A stretch of DNA of 64,000 nucleotides from positions 10,236,038 through 10,300,037 of the forward strand of contig CM038923.1 of NCBI GenBank assembly GCA_021904315.1, given 5' to 3'. Shown here piece after piece: positions 26,373 through 36,599 of the stretch. The first letter of the stretch is position 1; every line of letters starts with the position of its first letter. The position numbers and the translations under genes were made by a program. Below the pieces are notes generated by a model that was given only the letters and a program-made list of their open reading frames with translations, searched no databases and had not been told where the DNA came from. The DNA is from Sphagnum magellanicum. Lineage: Eukaryota; Streptophyta; Sphagnopsida; Sphagnales; Sphagnaceae.

Positions 26373-27334
26373 TCACCTTGATGTTCCATGTCCTCCATCA
26401 TTTTTATCATCTCCACTCACCATCCTTGGATTTTGTAACCTTTTCGTTTGTTTGATTACTTCTTCAACCACCTTAAAAACATTGGTTCCTTTCAAGTTCC
26501 CAAATGTTGTATTTGTTTCAATTTGTGCATCTCTTTGAGCATTCAAAGCCCAATCCATATCAAAGCCATTCGAATTAGCAATGCGCATGTTGTGTAAACA
26601 TATGCAAATTGTGACCAAGTTTGGCATGTGGTGTAATGGAATGCCTATTCTCTTTAGTAAAATTTTGAATATGCCTTTCAACATTCCAAAAGTTTTTTCC
26701 ATTGACATCTTTTTACTCGATTGTATAAAATTCCAATGTGTTGTATATTTTGGTAGTCCAACTTTCTCACCTTTGAAGGGAAAATAAAACCATGGTTGCA
26801 TTGGATAATGGCATCTCCTATCAACTTATAATGTAAAAAATTGTCCTTCATCACACGGCTTCCTACATTTGTTTTTCGGAAAAAAACCCAATTATGAATA
26901 CTTCTTACCCACCCATAATCATAATCCCAAAAATTGCACTTCGCATTTATAATTCCTTGAATCAATGTGGAATACAACATTTTTCAATAATAATATGATT
27001 ATGGGTCTACCTTAGGTGCAACAATTGGAATGTGACTACCATCTATAGCACCTAGAATGTATGGAATTCCATGCAAGCTCTCAAAACCAACAATGATTTC
27101 TTTGATTTTGTTTTTAGTTAATTTAAAGATCATTAATGGTTTCAAGTGCTTTCTAATTGTTGAATAAAATTCTCTCATTATAATTGATGTTGCACTTTTT
27201 GCAATGCCATAAACCTTTCCGCACATTTGCAAAAAAATTCCACTACCTAATCGTGTAAAAGCCATCGTTATTTTAGTTTCAACATGGATGTGTTCTCTCA
27301 TGTGTGTATTTTTTCGCTCAAGACTTGGACCCAC
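26373..27334 (-). pseudogene. Harbinger DDE transposase (DDE_Tnp_4 type), broken
   Basis: Three minus-strand open blocks follow in order: 27334-26999 (HGIPYILGAIDGSHIPI, first Asp), 26980-26678 (QGIINAKCNFWDYDYGW, LIGDA) and 26801-26373 (MEKTFGMLKGIFKILLKR, then LVTICICLHNM). The blocks lie in different frames, so at least two frameshifts separate them. In the second catalytic region the usual HDW reads HNW, so an acidic residue is also lost. The order and motifs match HARBI1-like plant transposases. Confidence 0.88.
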
Positions 27335-27959
27335 AACCTTAATCGATTAAGGAAATGTGTTATAGCTTGACCTTGTTTGTTGTTGAAACATTTTTTCAAA
27401 AAAGCTCCCCAAAAGTTAATTCTTCATGTATCCCATCACCTTCTCATACCTCCAAATGTTGCGAACTCTTGTTACTATGTCAACAAACTCCATGAAAAAT
27501 AACATTGCACTCATCATACTCCAATGTCGTCCAATAACTACTCATTATAATACAATCACTTGATGCATGGCCATAGTAAAAACAAAAGCCACTAATATCT
27601 TGTGAGCATCCATTGTGTGTAATAAGAATTAAATAATTTTTTTAAAAAACCATGAAAAAAGGAAGAAAAAAAGAGGAAAAACCAAAGATTAACCTAATCC
27701 TCTCACATGTAAATCACACATTTTTAATATTGAATCCTCAAATTAGACCCCACACATTTAGACACGCTCATTATACCTTAGAAAAAAGTGTTTTTTTTGT
27801 GATGTGAAGAAGGGTCCAATTGAAGGTTCAATTTGCTTCAAACTGGTGCCTGGGTTTTTGGTCCCTGAACCCTTGTCTAAAGTGGCCCTTAGTGTCATTG
27901 AATTTACTAACGTGAAAACAGACTTTCGTAGTTAGTAATTTCGCTAGATGCTAAGTTGA

Positions 27960-28168
27960 TTGGCACCTCGAATCGAGGGGTCAAAAAAGACGCGCTTCCT
28001 GTCTCGATCTGTTGTTGCTCTGCGCTGAGAGAGAAAGAGAGAGAGAGAGAACGCTGCGCGACGCTGCAGCGTTGTCGCTCTCCTCGTCGTCACGTGGGGG
28101 AGCTTATTTTCTCTCGCTTTTGTGGCTGCGTTGGTCTCGATAACTTCGTGCGGAGTTCCTATTACAAG
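27960..28168 (+). promoter_or_regulatory. GC-richer leader or promoter of the TCHQD-type GST gene
   Basis: Directly right of the Harbinger element the base composition shifts to GC-richer DNA with a (GA)n tract at 28027-28050 and a G-box-like CACGTG at 28091-28096. An ACAAG|GTAAGC donor at 28168/28169 suggests a 5' UTR exon ending here. A good acceptor (CACTTGCAG) lies before 28976, which would give a leader intron of about 0.8 kb. The transcription start is not determined. Confidence 0.45.
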
Positions 28169-29170
28169 GTAAGCTTGCTCTGCTTCTCATCAGGGTTCAT
28201 TTGATGTAGAAAATTTGGTGTAGTTTCGAAGACTTTTTTGGCCCTTTTCTTGAAACTTTCTTGCGGCTTTGTTGCTATCTCATCGGGCTGTTGTCTGTCT
28301 GTCTGTCTGTTTTTCTGTCTCTCTCCAGGAGTTGTGTGTCTACTACACCGATGTGTCCAAATGTTGATTTTTAAAAAATTAATCTCTCTCAGACTCGGAT
28401 GCAGTATCTTGGATTGAGGTAAAAGATTGTTCTTGTTCCTTTCGGTGGTTGTCTTTGCTGGTTTTTGCTTGGGCTTGGCTGCCCTCGCAGCGTTCTGTGA
28501 TTTTCTTCTCTTAATATGAGAGTTTTCTTGTTTTTAAGTTTCGCTGGGATGTGTGCGGTACCTTTCTCATGACACAAAATAACTGTGAAGCGGAATGTCA
28601 GCTCCAGTGTGTCTTTGTATTTCTTCCTCTTGGCTGCGGTTTGTAAACCAAACACAGATCTGTAGGAATAATCTTGCCTGGCACAAACTTTAGGTGGTCA
28701 CAACGTCAGATGTGAGGTGTGAGGTCTGTCTCCTAGGTAGAACGCTGTCCCATTACTTCGATTAGGGTATTCAGCGTCCGTTGGTCCGTATTTCAGGGTT
28801 CGTTTAGCAAGTCTTGTATTCCGGGACTTCACGGGATTCCTTGACATTTGTCGTCTTTCATCTTGTCCCAGAGCTGTCATTTGTTTTGCAAAGTTTACTT
28901 GTTCTCCTCAACAACTTGTATGCTCCTCTAGGGCCTCTTGCATTGGCTTCCAACTCGGTTCTTGTCCACTTGCAGGAAGAGAAGAGGCAATCTAGATGAC
29001 ACCTCTTGGGAGGAGATTTTACTTGCCTATATTGAGACTCTGCTGAATTCAACCATCATTACAGCTTGGATTCTCTTTGCTATGCTCTTCCCTATATTAT
29101 GCGATTATAGTATGCTCTGCTGGATCTTTTGGCACCCAGGCAATGCATGTCTGCTGAGAGCACCAGCAAC

Positions 29171-30111
29171 ATGGAGCTCTTCCAGTATCCTCTGTCTTTG
29201 AACTGTCAAAAGGTGCGGATTGCACTGGAAGAAAAAAACCTGGATTATGTACTCCATGAGATCAATCCATTGAAGGCCAAAAATTTGGATCCAGAATTTT
29301 TCCGAGAAAACTCCAGTGGAGCTCTTCCTGTTTTGAAGAATGGCAATGTTGTGATTTGTGAGAGCCTCCCAATTCTCCAGTAAGTTTACTCTTCTTTCTG
29401 TTACATAATGCTCTATGTGCTGGTCAACCAAGTCTCTGGACTATGATTTCTTCATAGTTATATTGGGACTTACAATGCCCCAAGCATGATTTTTAAGGAA
29501 CCTGTTTTGCTTTTGCATGTGACAGATACATAAATGGCATCAATGGGCCTATGGGGGATGACAAAGTGCATCATGAAAAAGTAGATGAGTGGGTAAAGAA
29601 AGTGGATGAGTGGGATGCCAAGACCTTCACATTGAGCCATGTGTCAGAAGGGACAATTCGTTTCTTCAGCAGGTTTAAGAGGCGAGTTGTAATAGCCAGG
29701 ATGGCTAAGAACCCAGATCTGGCCAATAAGTACCATAACAAGCTTAATAGTATGCATGCAATGGAGGAAAAGCTGAAGTCCAGTGAGGCTCTTTCAGTAA
29801 ATGAGAAGCAGTTGATTGATCTTCTGGATGAAGCAGAAGACCAGCTTGGAACAACAGAATTTATGGCTGGCTTTGAGTTTTCTATTGCAGATGCTGCTTT
29901 TGTGCCTGTTCTTGCTCGCATTCAGTTGCTGAAATTGGCTCCAGAGCTCTTAAAGCCAAGACCAAGGCTTTTAGACTATTTTGTAAGGATGAAAAAAAGG
30001 CCAAGCTACAAGGAAGTTGTGCAAGGATACTCATCACAGCTGAAGCAGATGAGGGTTCTTGTGCCATCCATGTGCAATGTTGCAGTAAGAAAGTTGTTCA
30101 GCAAATACTGA
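29171..30111 (+). CDS. TCHQD: Glutathione S-transferase, TCHQD-like class
   Basis: Two exons, 29171-29379 and 29526-30111, join at CA|A to encode 264 residues, close to the roughly 266 of Arabidopsis TCHQD. The N-terminal thioredoxin-fold domain has MELFQYPLSLNCQKVRIAL (Ser9 and Cys12 near helix 1), the loop GALPVL with the cis-proline, and the ES of the glutathione site. The C-terminal all-helical domain has KRRVVIARMAKNPDLANKYH, GFEFSIADAAFVPVLARIQ and KKRPSYKEV, hallmarks of this class. The family is plant glutathione-dependent and probably acts in detoxification or redox metabolism; its natural substrate is unknown. An in-frame ATG at 29147 would add eight residues. I prefer 29171 because the conserved fold begins there and because an out-of-frame ATG at 29143 overlaps 29147. 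A candidate AATAAA poly(A) signal is at 30259-30264. Confidence 0.93.
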
Positions 30112-30688
30112 CAGATTCTGCAAACATAGGTCCCCTTCCTACTTCCATGACTAGGAGTTCTGAGGAGACCACCTGTTTCCTGCTTTGCTTGCAGTGTATA
30201 TTTGAAAGGATTTTGGAAGCTTGTCATAGAGTTATATGGATCTGTAAGAGAGAGATTTAATAAACAAGTCTCGTAGAATCTAGTTATATATAGCACGAAA
30301 CCTGGGATAGGAATTCTGATTTTTTTCTGCCTATGCTGCAGAAAGAGCACAGTTGCAGGCTTGACAGCATTGCTAGGGAGGAACAGATTTCAAGAGGTTC
30401 TCTGCTTCTGAAAAGACTCTTGTCCTCTTCATATTGAACAGAGGATATGGGTGTAAGAAAAGGGCCACTCCCAATTGGCCTTCTCATTCAACTGCGATCA
30501 CCCTTTCTTATCATCCAAGGGAAACATGATGTAGATCTTGAGTTATCATAATTGGCAACAGATATTTGTCAACTGTGACGTGTTCTGCACCAGCAGATAT
30601 GCTTCATACTGGTGGTCTTTGAAGTGCTCCATTGATCTTCTTTTGATGTATCAAGTACCCTAACCATAAAATGACTAGGTTATGTGTA

Positions 30689-30795
30689 GGGTAAGGACAT
30701 TGAACGGGCCTTTCTGGGAATGAGGGCCCAGCACAAAGTGGGAGCCAAGGGCAGGACCTGAATTGCCAGAACAGCCCCATTCAAGGTCCTTACCC
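30689..30795. repeat. 107 bp foldback with about 45 bp arms
   Basis: The left arm begins GGGTAAGGACATTGAACGGG; the right arm read in reverse begins GGGTAAGGACCTTGAATGGG. Similarity continues for about 45 nt with few gaps, around a short loop. It could be a MITE relic or a transcribed hairpin. Confidence 0.6.
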
Positions 30796-30833
30796 ACTGC
30801 AGAATTTTAAATGGCTGTGATTCATTTGAGGAG

Positions 30834-30915
30834 AGGAGGCACCTTACATGAAAGGTTCCTCAAAAGGTGTCAGCCTCTCTTGAGGAAGAAATTTTACTGA
30901 GGGTAAGGTGCCCTC
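30834..30915. repeat. Second short foldback
   Basis: GAGGCACCTTACATG at the left pairs with GGGTAAGGTGCCCTCC at the right, and 'GTTCCTCAAAAGG' pairs partly with 'CTCTTGAGGAAGAA'. It lies 40 bp from the first foldback and shares its GGGTAAGG core. Confidence 0.45.
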
Positions 30916-31269
30916 CACATGTGCTAAGAAAATTCTACCAGTTCTTTGTCTCTAATAACACAATCATCACTGTGGAATTTGAAGAGTCATTGTGGAGTTT
31001 TCTCTGAATTTGATAGAATATGTTTTTTCTGCCAAACTCATGAAGGGAGAGACTTGTGACCAAGTATGGAAAGTGCTAACAGTCTTGGCTCTCTTCCCTG
31101 TCTATGCTTCTGGTGGGTGTCACAAGATGCTCCAAATTTGTTCAATCTCACTATGGCACAAAGAGAACAGCAAATACAACTGTCAGTTCTGTGTGAGAGG
31201 TGAACACAAAGTGATTTAGAGTAGATTGCTAACATGCAGAATTCTTCAATTTGAGTGCTGTCTTGCAGG

Positions 31270-31988
31270 ATCTCATGTTGTGTTTGCTCGACATAAAGGA
31301 ACACCTCCAACAAAATGTTCACAGGTAAACCTCTCATTTCTCCTAACAAGGTATCCTATCTGATAGGACGATAGGAAAATCAAATTGTTGAGTATAGTTG
31401 CAATCTGCTCAAGGTTGCATTTTCAAAATCACAGTAATAGTTCAGATGTGACCTAACTAAAGTGGACAATGACTGATTAATCAACATTTTGTCTTTGATT
31501 GTTAGTGAAAATGCTAAGTCATCTCCTTCTGGATACAGTTTGTTGTTTTCTTATGCAAAGACTGAAGGATGTGAACTTATGCCTTGACTTAGCAACATCT
31601 GCCAGTGGATTCAAATGAGACCATCGTGAGCAGTGAATTGACAGGATGTCAATTCTGTTTTGGAAGGAGGTTTCTACACTCCCTTTTGAATGTGAAAGAT
31701 GCTGCCATCGATACTGGCCAAATTCAATAAATCCAGATTCAAGAGCAGGCAGGCAAGCTGTTGGATTCCCACCAAGATTGGTTAAAGACTTCATGCATTG
31801 TCTGCACCTTTCTATTCAACATTTTGGGGAGGATTTACCTTTTTGTTGAGAAGTTCAGCTGGATTGTATGCCCTTGCCCTCATCAAAGAAGATGCAACAC
31901 CCTGCAACGTGTGCCGTGTTGATCCTCATGAGCAACTGAAATCTAATGCCAAGAAAAATTCCTTTGCAGCCTATCAGGTGTGCAAAAA
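31270..31988 (+). other. Exon-like segments of unknown gene
   Basis: About 31270-31324 is flanked by TCTTGCAG and CACAG|GTAAAC and reads SHVVFARHKGTPPTKCSQ. About 31850-31978 is open as AGLYALALIKEDATPCNVC continuing to NSFAAYQ before a CAG|GTGTGC donor. Neither matches a family I know, and the linking exons were not found. They may be remnants of a dead gene. Confidence 0.2.
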
Positions 31989-34489
31989 CTTGCATTGTAA
32001 TACCCAGTTCTATCTTTGTGGTCTTTTACAAGCTGTGAGTATATGTACTAATAATGAGCAATTGAATGAATAACCAATTGAGTTGTAAAGTTTAAATATA
32101 TACACAATGTATTTGAAAATGGTTCGTGCATAAATATTAAGGTTGGGCAACAAGTTCTATTTCCACCTTTCCCTTTTGGAAAGATTTGAGTAAATATCAT
32201 AGATGCACAAAACAAGTGTTTACTAAAATCATATCTTCAAAATTGTTTAAAGGTCATAGATTGCTTTTGAAAAAAATGTGAAATGAACTATACAAGCTCC
32301 ATCATGCGTGTAATGAAATTTGGCATGGGGTCAATGATTATCTTATATAACAATAATCACAAATCTAAGTAAAGTCAAAATTCAAAAACTTGTTTTGTGT
32401 AGGGTAAAGCCCTAGGATTCCACCTCAGCCTTACTTTTAAGAATGTCCCCCACCCATCGGCTTCACCCATCTTAAAGTGTTACTCAAAGGATATCAATAG
32501 CTTAGTTAGTAGCTAAAAAATAGTTGAAGATGTAGGTAACAACCTCACCTATGTAAACCAGTGTTGTGTGGTTATTTGATTTTCATAAGAATCAAGGTTC
32601 TTGGTCTTTGAAAATCCATAATTTTAAGAACTTGAGGTTTTAAAATGTACATATTTCTGTTATCTCAAAAAACTTGTCCAGTTTCACTTTTTTCAAATTT
32701 CATCTATGACAGGTATATTGCAAGGTTCTTTAGCCTGAAGAACTTAACATGTATGGAATTTTTGGTGGTTAAGGGCCAAGTTAGTTTATGAACCTTTTGC
32801 ATTGTCAAAAAAATTCATGTAAATAGATTGTGAAAATTCCAAGGGTACTCATTCCTCACCTATTGCTGAAAACAGATTCTGATTTTTCATTAAGTGAAAC
32901 AATGTTCATCGATGTCCAATCTTGGGAAGCTCCATAAACAAACACCAAAAAATAGGGGTAAATTAATCTCAAAACATTCTTCAAAAGAATCAACCGTGCT
33001 TACATACAAGGATACTGATTTCTGTCAAACAACAGTAGGAACTACAAATGTGGATTGCAAACTAAGCTAAGTTACATCAACCAATCCATCAGACCAATGC
33101 CATGAGCATTAACACCTACACCACCATGACAAGTTTTTGTGTCAAGCTTCAACTTCTACATGGAGACGGCCCTATCCTTCTAGGGCATTAGACTTCTAAG
33201 GTAAGAGAGATGCAATAACACACAAGGAATTGGAGTTACATTGACTGGATTATAGTTGTAGAATTTTATGGAAAAAAATAAATTGGCAAACAATTACTAG
33301 GGAATCTTCCACAATAGTAGATGCCAAACGTACATCAATCCAAAGACCACAAGCATGGGGCTTAGTTGACACTTGTAGAGCACAATTGCATAAAGTAGCA
33401 GTGCCATACCTTGAAATGACTTCTTTGGCACCTAGCTTAAAGAAGTACTCTGATGCTTTGGCCAACCCAGGCACCTACATTAACATCAAACACTAGATCG
33501 TCATTAGTTGCACTTCTTCAAACTAGCTGTCAGGAAGATGTTGTGTTTATTCACAGTTTGTCATAGTCTCATCAAAATCAGGTCATTTTGTTTATGTCAT
33601 AGACACACAATTTCTCCATGTTTTGTTCTCTCCCCCCCCCCCAAAAAAGACCCGATGAACTTAAACTCTATGATGTGTCAAGGAAATTTTACCTCTATGG
33701 AAACCATGGATCGCAATCAACTTGCAACTTGACTTAGCTCATCACCCACCAAAGACAATGGATCCACTTTCTCTTGCCAACACCTCCAATGCATAAGCAA
33801 AATTTGTTTCCAAATATTTACCTTTCATTGCAATTATGCCCCACATTGAGGCAGCAAGATCTAGGGGAGCAAAATCTCTTTCTAGTAAAACTTTAGATGA
33901 ACTCTATACATGAAGAGTGAGAGAATACGAACTTGGTTGTGACCTATTAAGTAATCAACTCCCAAAGAAGAATCCAGAAACACAACAAAACCTATGCAAG
34001 AAAAACTTAACATACATACCAAAGTCATTGCCATTCGCTATTCACAAGATTTTTATTTTGAATGAACCAGTTGTGGTTCATGGCAAGTTTACCCAGACTT
34101 CAAAAAAATTGTCTTTTTACCCCCAAGGTTCCTTATGACATCAATTTTTATTTTTTCCTCCTATGGCAGTTAAGTGGGTATATATCAATGTTGTGTGGGT
34201 ACATCATTTATTCGGATATATTTGATAAGTGTGAGTAGGGTATATAATTTATTTTACCATATTTTCTCAAAATCAATGTACTCTAATCAAATACATATTC
34301 AAGGGTATATAAATTTGAAAAAATATATCATTTCATAACTGTAGATATATTTCAACAATACCCATATTCAAAGCCAGGTATGTTTCCAAACTTGAGTAAA
34401 TCTCATTAGGGTAAATTTCACCTAAACCTTAAAATCACAACCTAAACCATAAAATCAATATCATTATTTCCAATGATCATTGTGTAAGG

Positions 34490-35470
34490 TGTCCAATTTC
34501 AAGTTTTGTGTTCAAGTTTCTAGTTTTGACGCCCCTCCCAATTCCTTGAAGGACTCAAATGTGAGTCCAAGTAGAAGATAGCGAAAGAGGGAGGAGTCGA
34601 GGCACGTTCCATAACTCATAACACTTTGAAGGGTAGAGGGGCGTGTTGGAGCTCCGGGATGGGACTAGGAAGAGTTGACAAGCTTCACTCACTCACACTG
34701 GCCTACACACAACCCACACAAAGTGGTTAGTGCATAGTTGGAGCACCCTTGGTGCTAGAACGAGCCACGAGCAACACGGACACATTAGACTCACCACGGC
34801 CCGGACTTGGGGGAAGCCACCACCTTCCCCCTTATAGTATACTCTATGACTGGCCACAGAGCCTACATCCAAATGGCTTTTTCTCCCGGGACTCCCGAGT
34901 GGGAGTTTTGAAATCGTGCCATTTGGGATTCTTGCAACTTTGGAGCCCCATAACTTTGTGAGCAGATCTCGGATTGAGATGCGGTTTGAAGCAAAGTTGT
35001 AGCTCTTGTCGAAATCATTCCAACGGTATGTCGCATGCTCTCTATAACCAAGTAAATCGGATCGATTCTTGACTTTTTTTGGTCGGGAATCAAACTACAA
35101 AATCAGACTCCATGCCCTTCTTTTGGCCATAACTTGTGTTTTAGATGTCCAAATGAACAATGCAAGTCCATTTTAGGCATTTATGTTCCAAGAGCTTTTC
35201 AATGATATAAAAAAGGTCACAAATCATTGAGTTTTGACCCCTGAAATCGTTCTCTAAAGTTTCAGGAGTCCACCGGGACTCCATCTCCCAACGTGGGAGT
35301 TGCCTTGGGAGTGTGAGGGTTCATTCCCTCATACTCCCTCGCACTTCTTACACTCTCGGGAGTATGTGATGTGACTCTCGGGCTTCTTCTTGCCTTGACT
35401 CCCGGGCTTCCTCTTGCTTTGATTCCCGGGCTTCCTCTTGGCCCGCAACCTTGTAACCCCTTTGCCTTGG
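34490..35470. repeat. GC-richer repeat segment, possibly a fossil LTR piece
   Basis: This segment stands out from the AT-rich surroundings. It contains CCCGGGACTCCCGAGTGGGAG-like short inverted motifs, repeated 'TTGACTCCCGGGCTTCCTC' units at 35380-35440, and a stretch (about 34940-35050) of the 'CATAACTTTGTGAGCAGATC..GAGATGCGGTTTGAA' style that I associate with long terminal repeats of plant Ty3-type elements. No matching second copy, internal region or protein is present in the window. The family assignment is tentative. Confidence 0.3.
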
Positions 35471-35489
35471 TCGCAAGCCCAAAGCTAGG

Positions 35490-36290
35490 ATTGCGACAAG
35501 TTTAGTGTTTAGGTTTTTAATGTGCTCTAAGTTTGTGTTTAGATTTTTAATGTGTTCCAAGTAGTTTGTGCTAAGGTTTTTGGGTTTCTAATGTGCTCTA
35601 AGTTCGTGTTCAAGTTTTCAAATTTGTAACGTGCATGAAGTTTTTCAAGTTTCCAAGTTTTTAGTTTGCTCCAAGTTCATGCTCAAGTTTTTAGTGTCAT
35701 GTTCAAGTTTTTTGTGTGTGGGTGTAACAATGTTCAAGTTTCCAAGGTGTTGCAAGTTTGTGATTGGGGTGCTCAAGTTTCTATTGTGCTCCAAGTTCAT
35801 GTTCCAAATAGTCCATGTTTAGGTTTCCAATGTTTCCAATGTCATGTTCAAGTTTTCAGTTTCATTTCTAATTTCATGTTTCTAATGTGTGGATGTAACA
35901 TTAGGCTTCCAACAATAGCAGATTAGTGAACATGTGAGTTTCCAATAGCTCGTGCTTAGGTTTCCAAGTTTGTGATGTGTGTGTGGGTATGTAGTAGGTT
36001 GACAAACAAGTAATGTTTCCATCAACTTTAATTTCATGTTCCAAATTTGTGTTACACAAGTTTCTAGGTCATGGGGTAATAGCGGGAAGTCACAAGTTTT
36101 TAGCAACAATAGGTTGAATTACATAGGTTTTCAAGTTTGTCTTACACAAATTTTCAACACCAAGTCCCGAAGTTTCCAAGTTTGTGTTACACAAGTTTCA
36201 ACAAGTCCTAGGTTTCTAGTTCACCCAACAACACATGTTGAGTTTCCAACAATAACAACTCATGGATTTCTAACAATAACAACGAACAAA
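35490..36290. repeat. Degenerate 'CAAGTTTGTGTT' repeat array
   Basis: About 0.8 kb of loosely periodic sequence built from 'GTGCTCCAAGTTTGTGTTC' and 'AAGTTTCCAATGT'-like units about 25-40 bp long, with heavy divergence. It directly follows the GC-richer repeat segment. Confidence 0.65.
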
Positions 36291-36392
36291 TAAAGTATTT
36301 TTCCAATTTCATTTCCAATTCATGTGTGTGTTTTTAATTTTGTTTTTAGCAAAAATAGGTGTGTGTTTTTGTGTGCTTCTAGATAAATACAA

Positions 36393-36415
36393 GTGTGTGT
36401 GTGTGTGTGTGTGTG
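36393..36415. repeat. (TG)n microsatellite
   Basis: An uninterrupted GT/TG dinucleotide run of about 11 units. Confidence 0.9.
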
Positions 36416-36599
36416 GTAAAGAGAGAATGTAAAGAAATAATCTAAATACGTTTTTTTCCCTATAGCTTAAAATGGAAAATATAAGCTTCAACAACCTAGA
36501 GGAATTTGCCTTTCCAGACAATAATGCATCTTCATTCACAATTATTGTTGTTGGTTTGTCATCAACTAGTAGATTTAGTACAACAAGACTTGGTCCTAA

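Larger units (their letters stand above)
24529..27888. mobile_element. PIF/Harbinger DNA transposon with TIRs and TTA target duplication
   Basis: The element is 3,360 bp. It starts GGGCCATTTTAGACAAGGG and, read from the other end, GGGCCACTTTAGACAAGGG, so one mismatch in 19. TTA flanks both sides (24526-24528 and 27889-27891), the 3 bp target duplication expected for PIF/Harbinger. It holds the two genes usual for the superfamily, here convergent: a Myb/trihelix-like DNA-binding protein on the plus strand (about 25.0-25.9 kb) and a DDE transposase on the minus strand (26.37-27.33 kb). Both reading frames are broken, so the copy is non-autonomous, but the readable termini and protein segments suggest moderate age. 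Confidence 0.92.

Noticed and set aside
34490-35470. Complete LTR retrotransposon
   Set aside because: No second terminal copy, primer site or internal protein was seen; at most a fossil fragment is supported.
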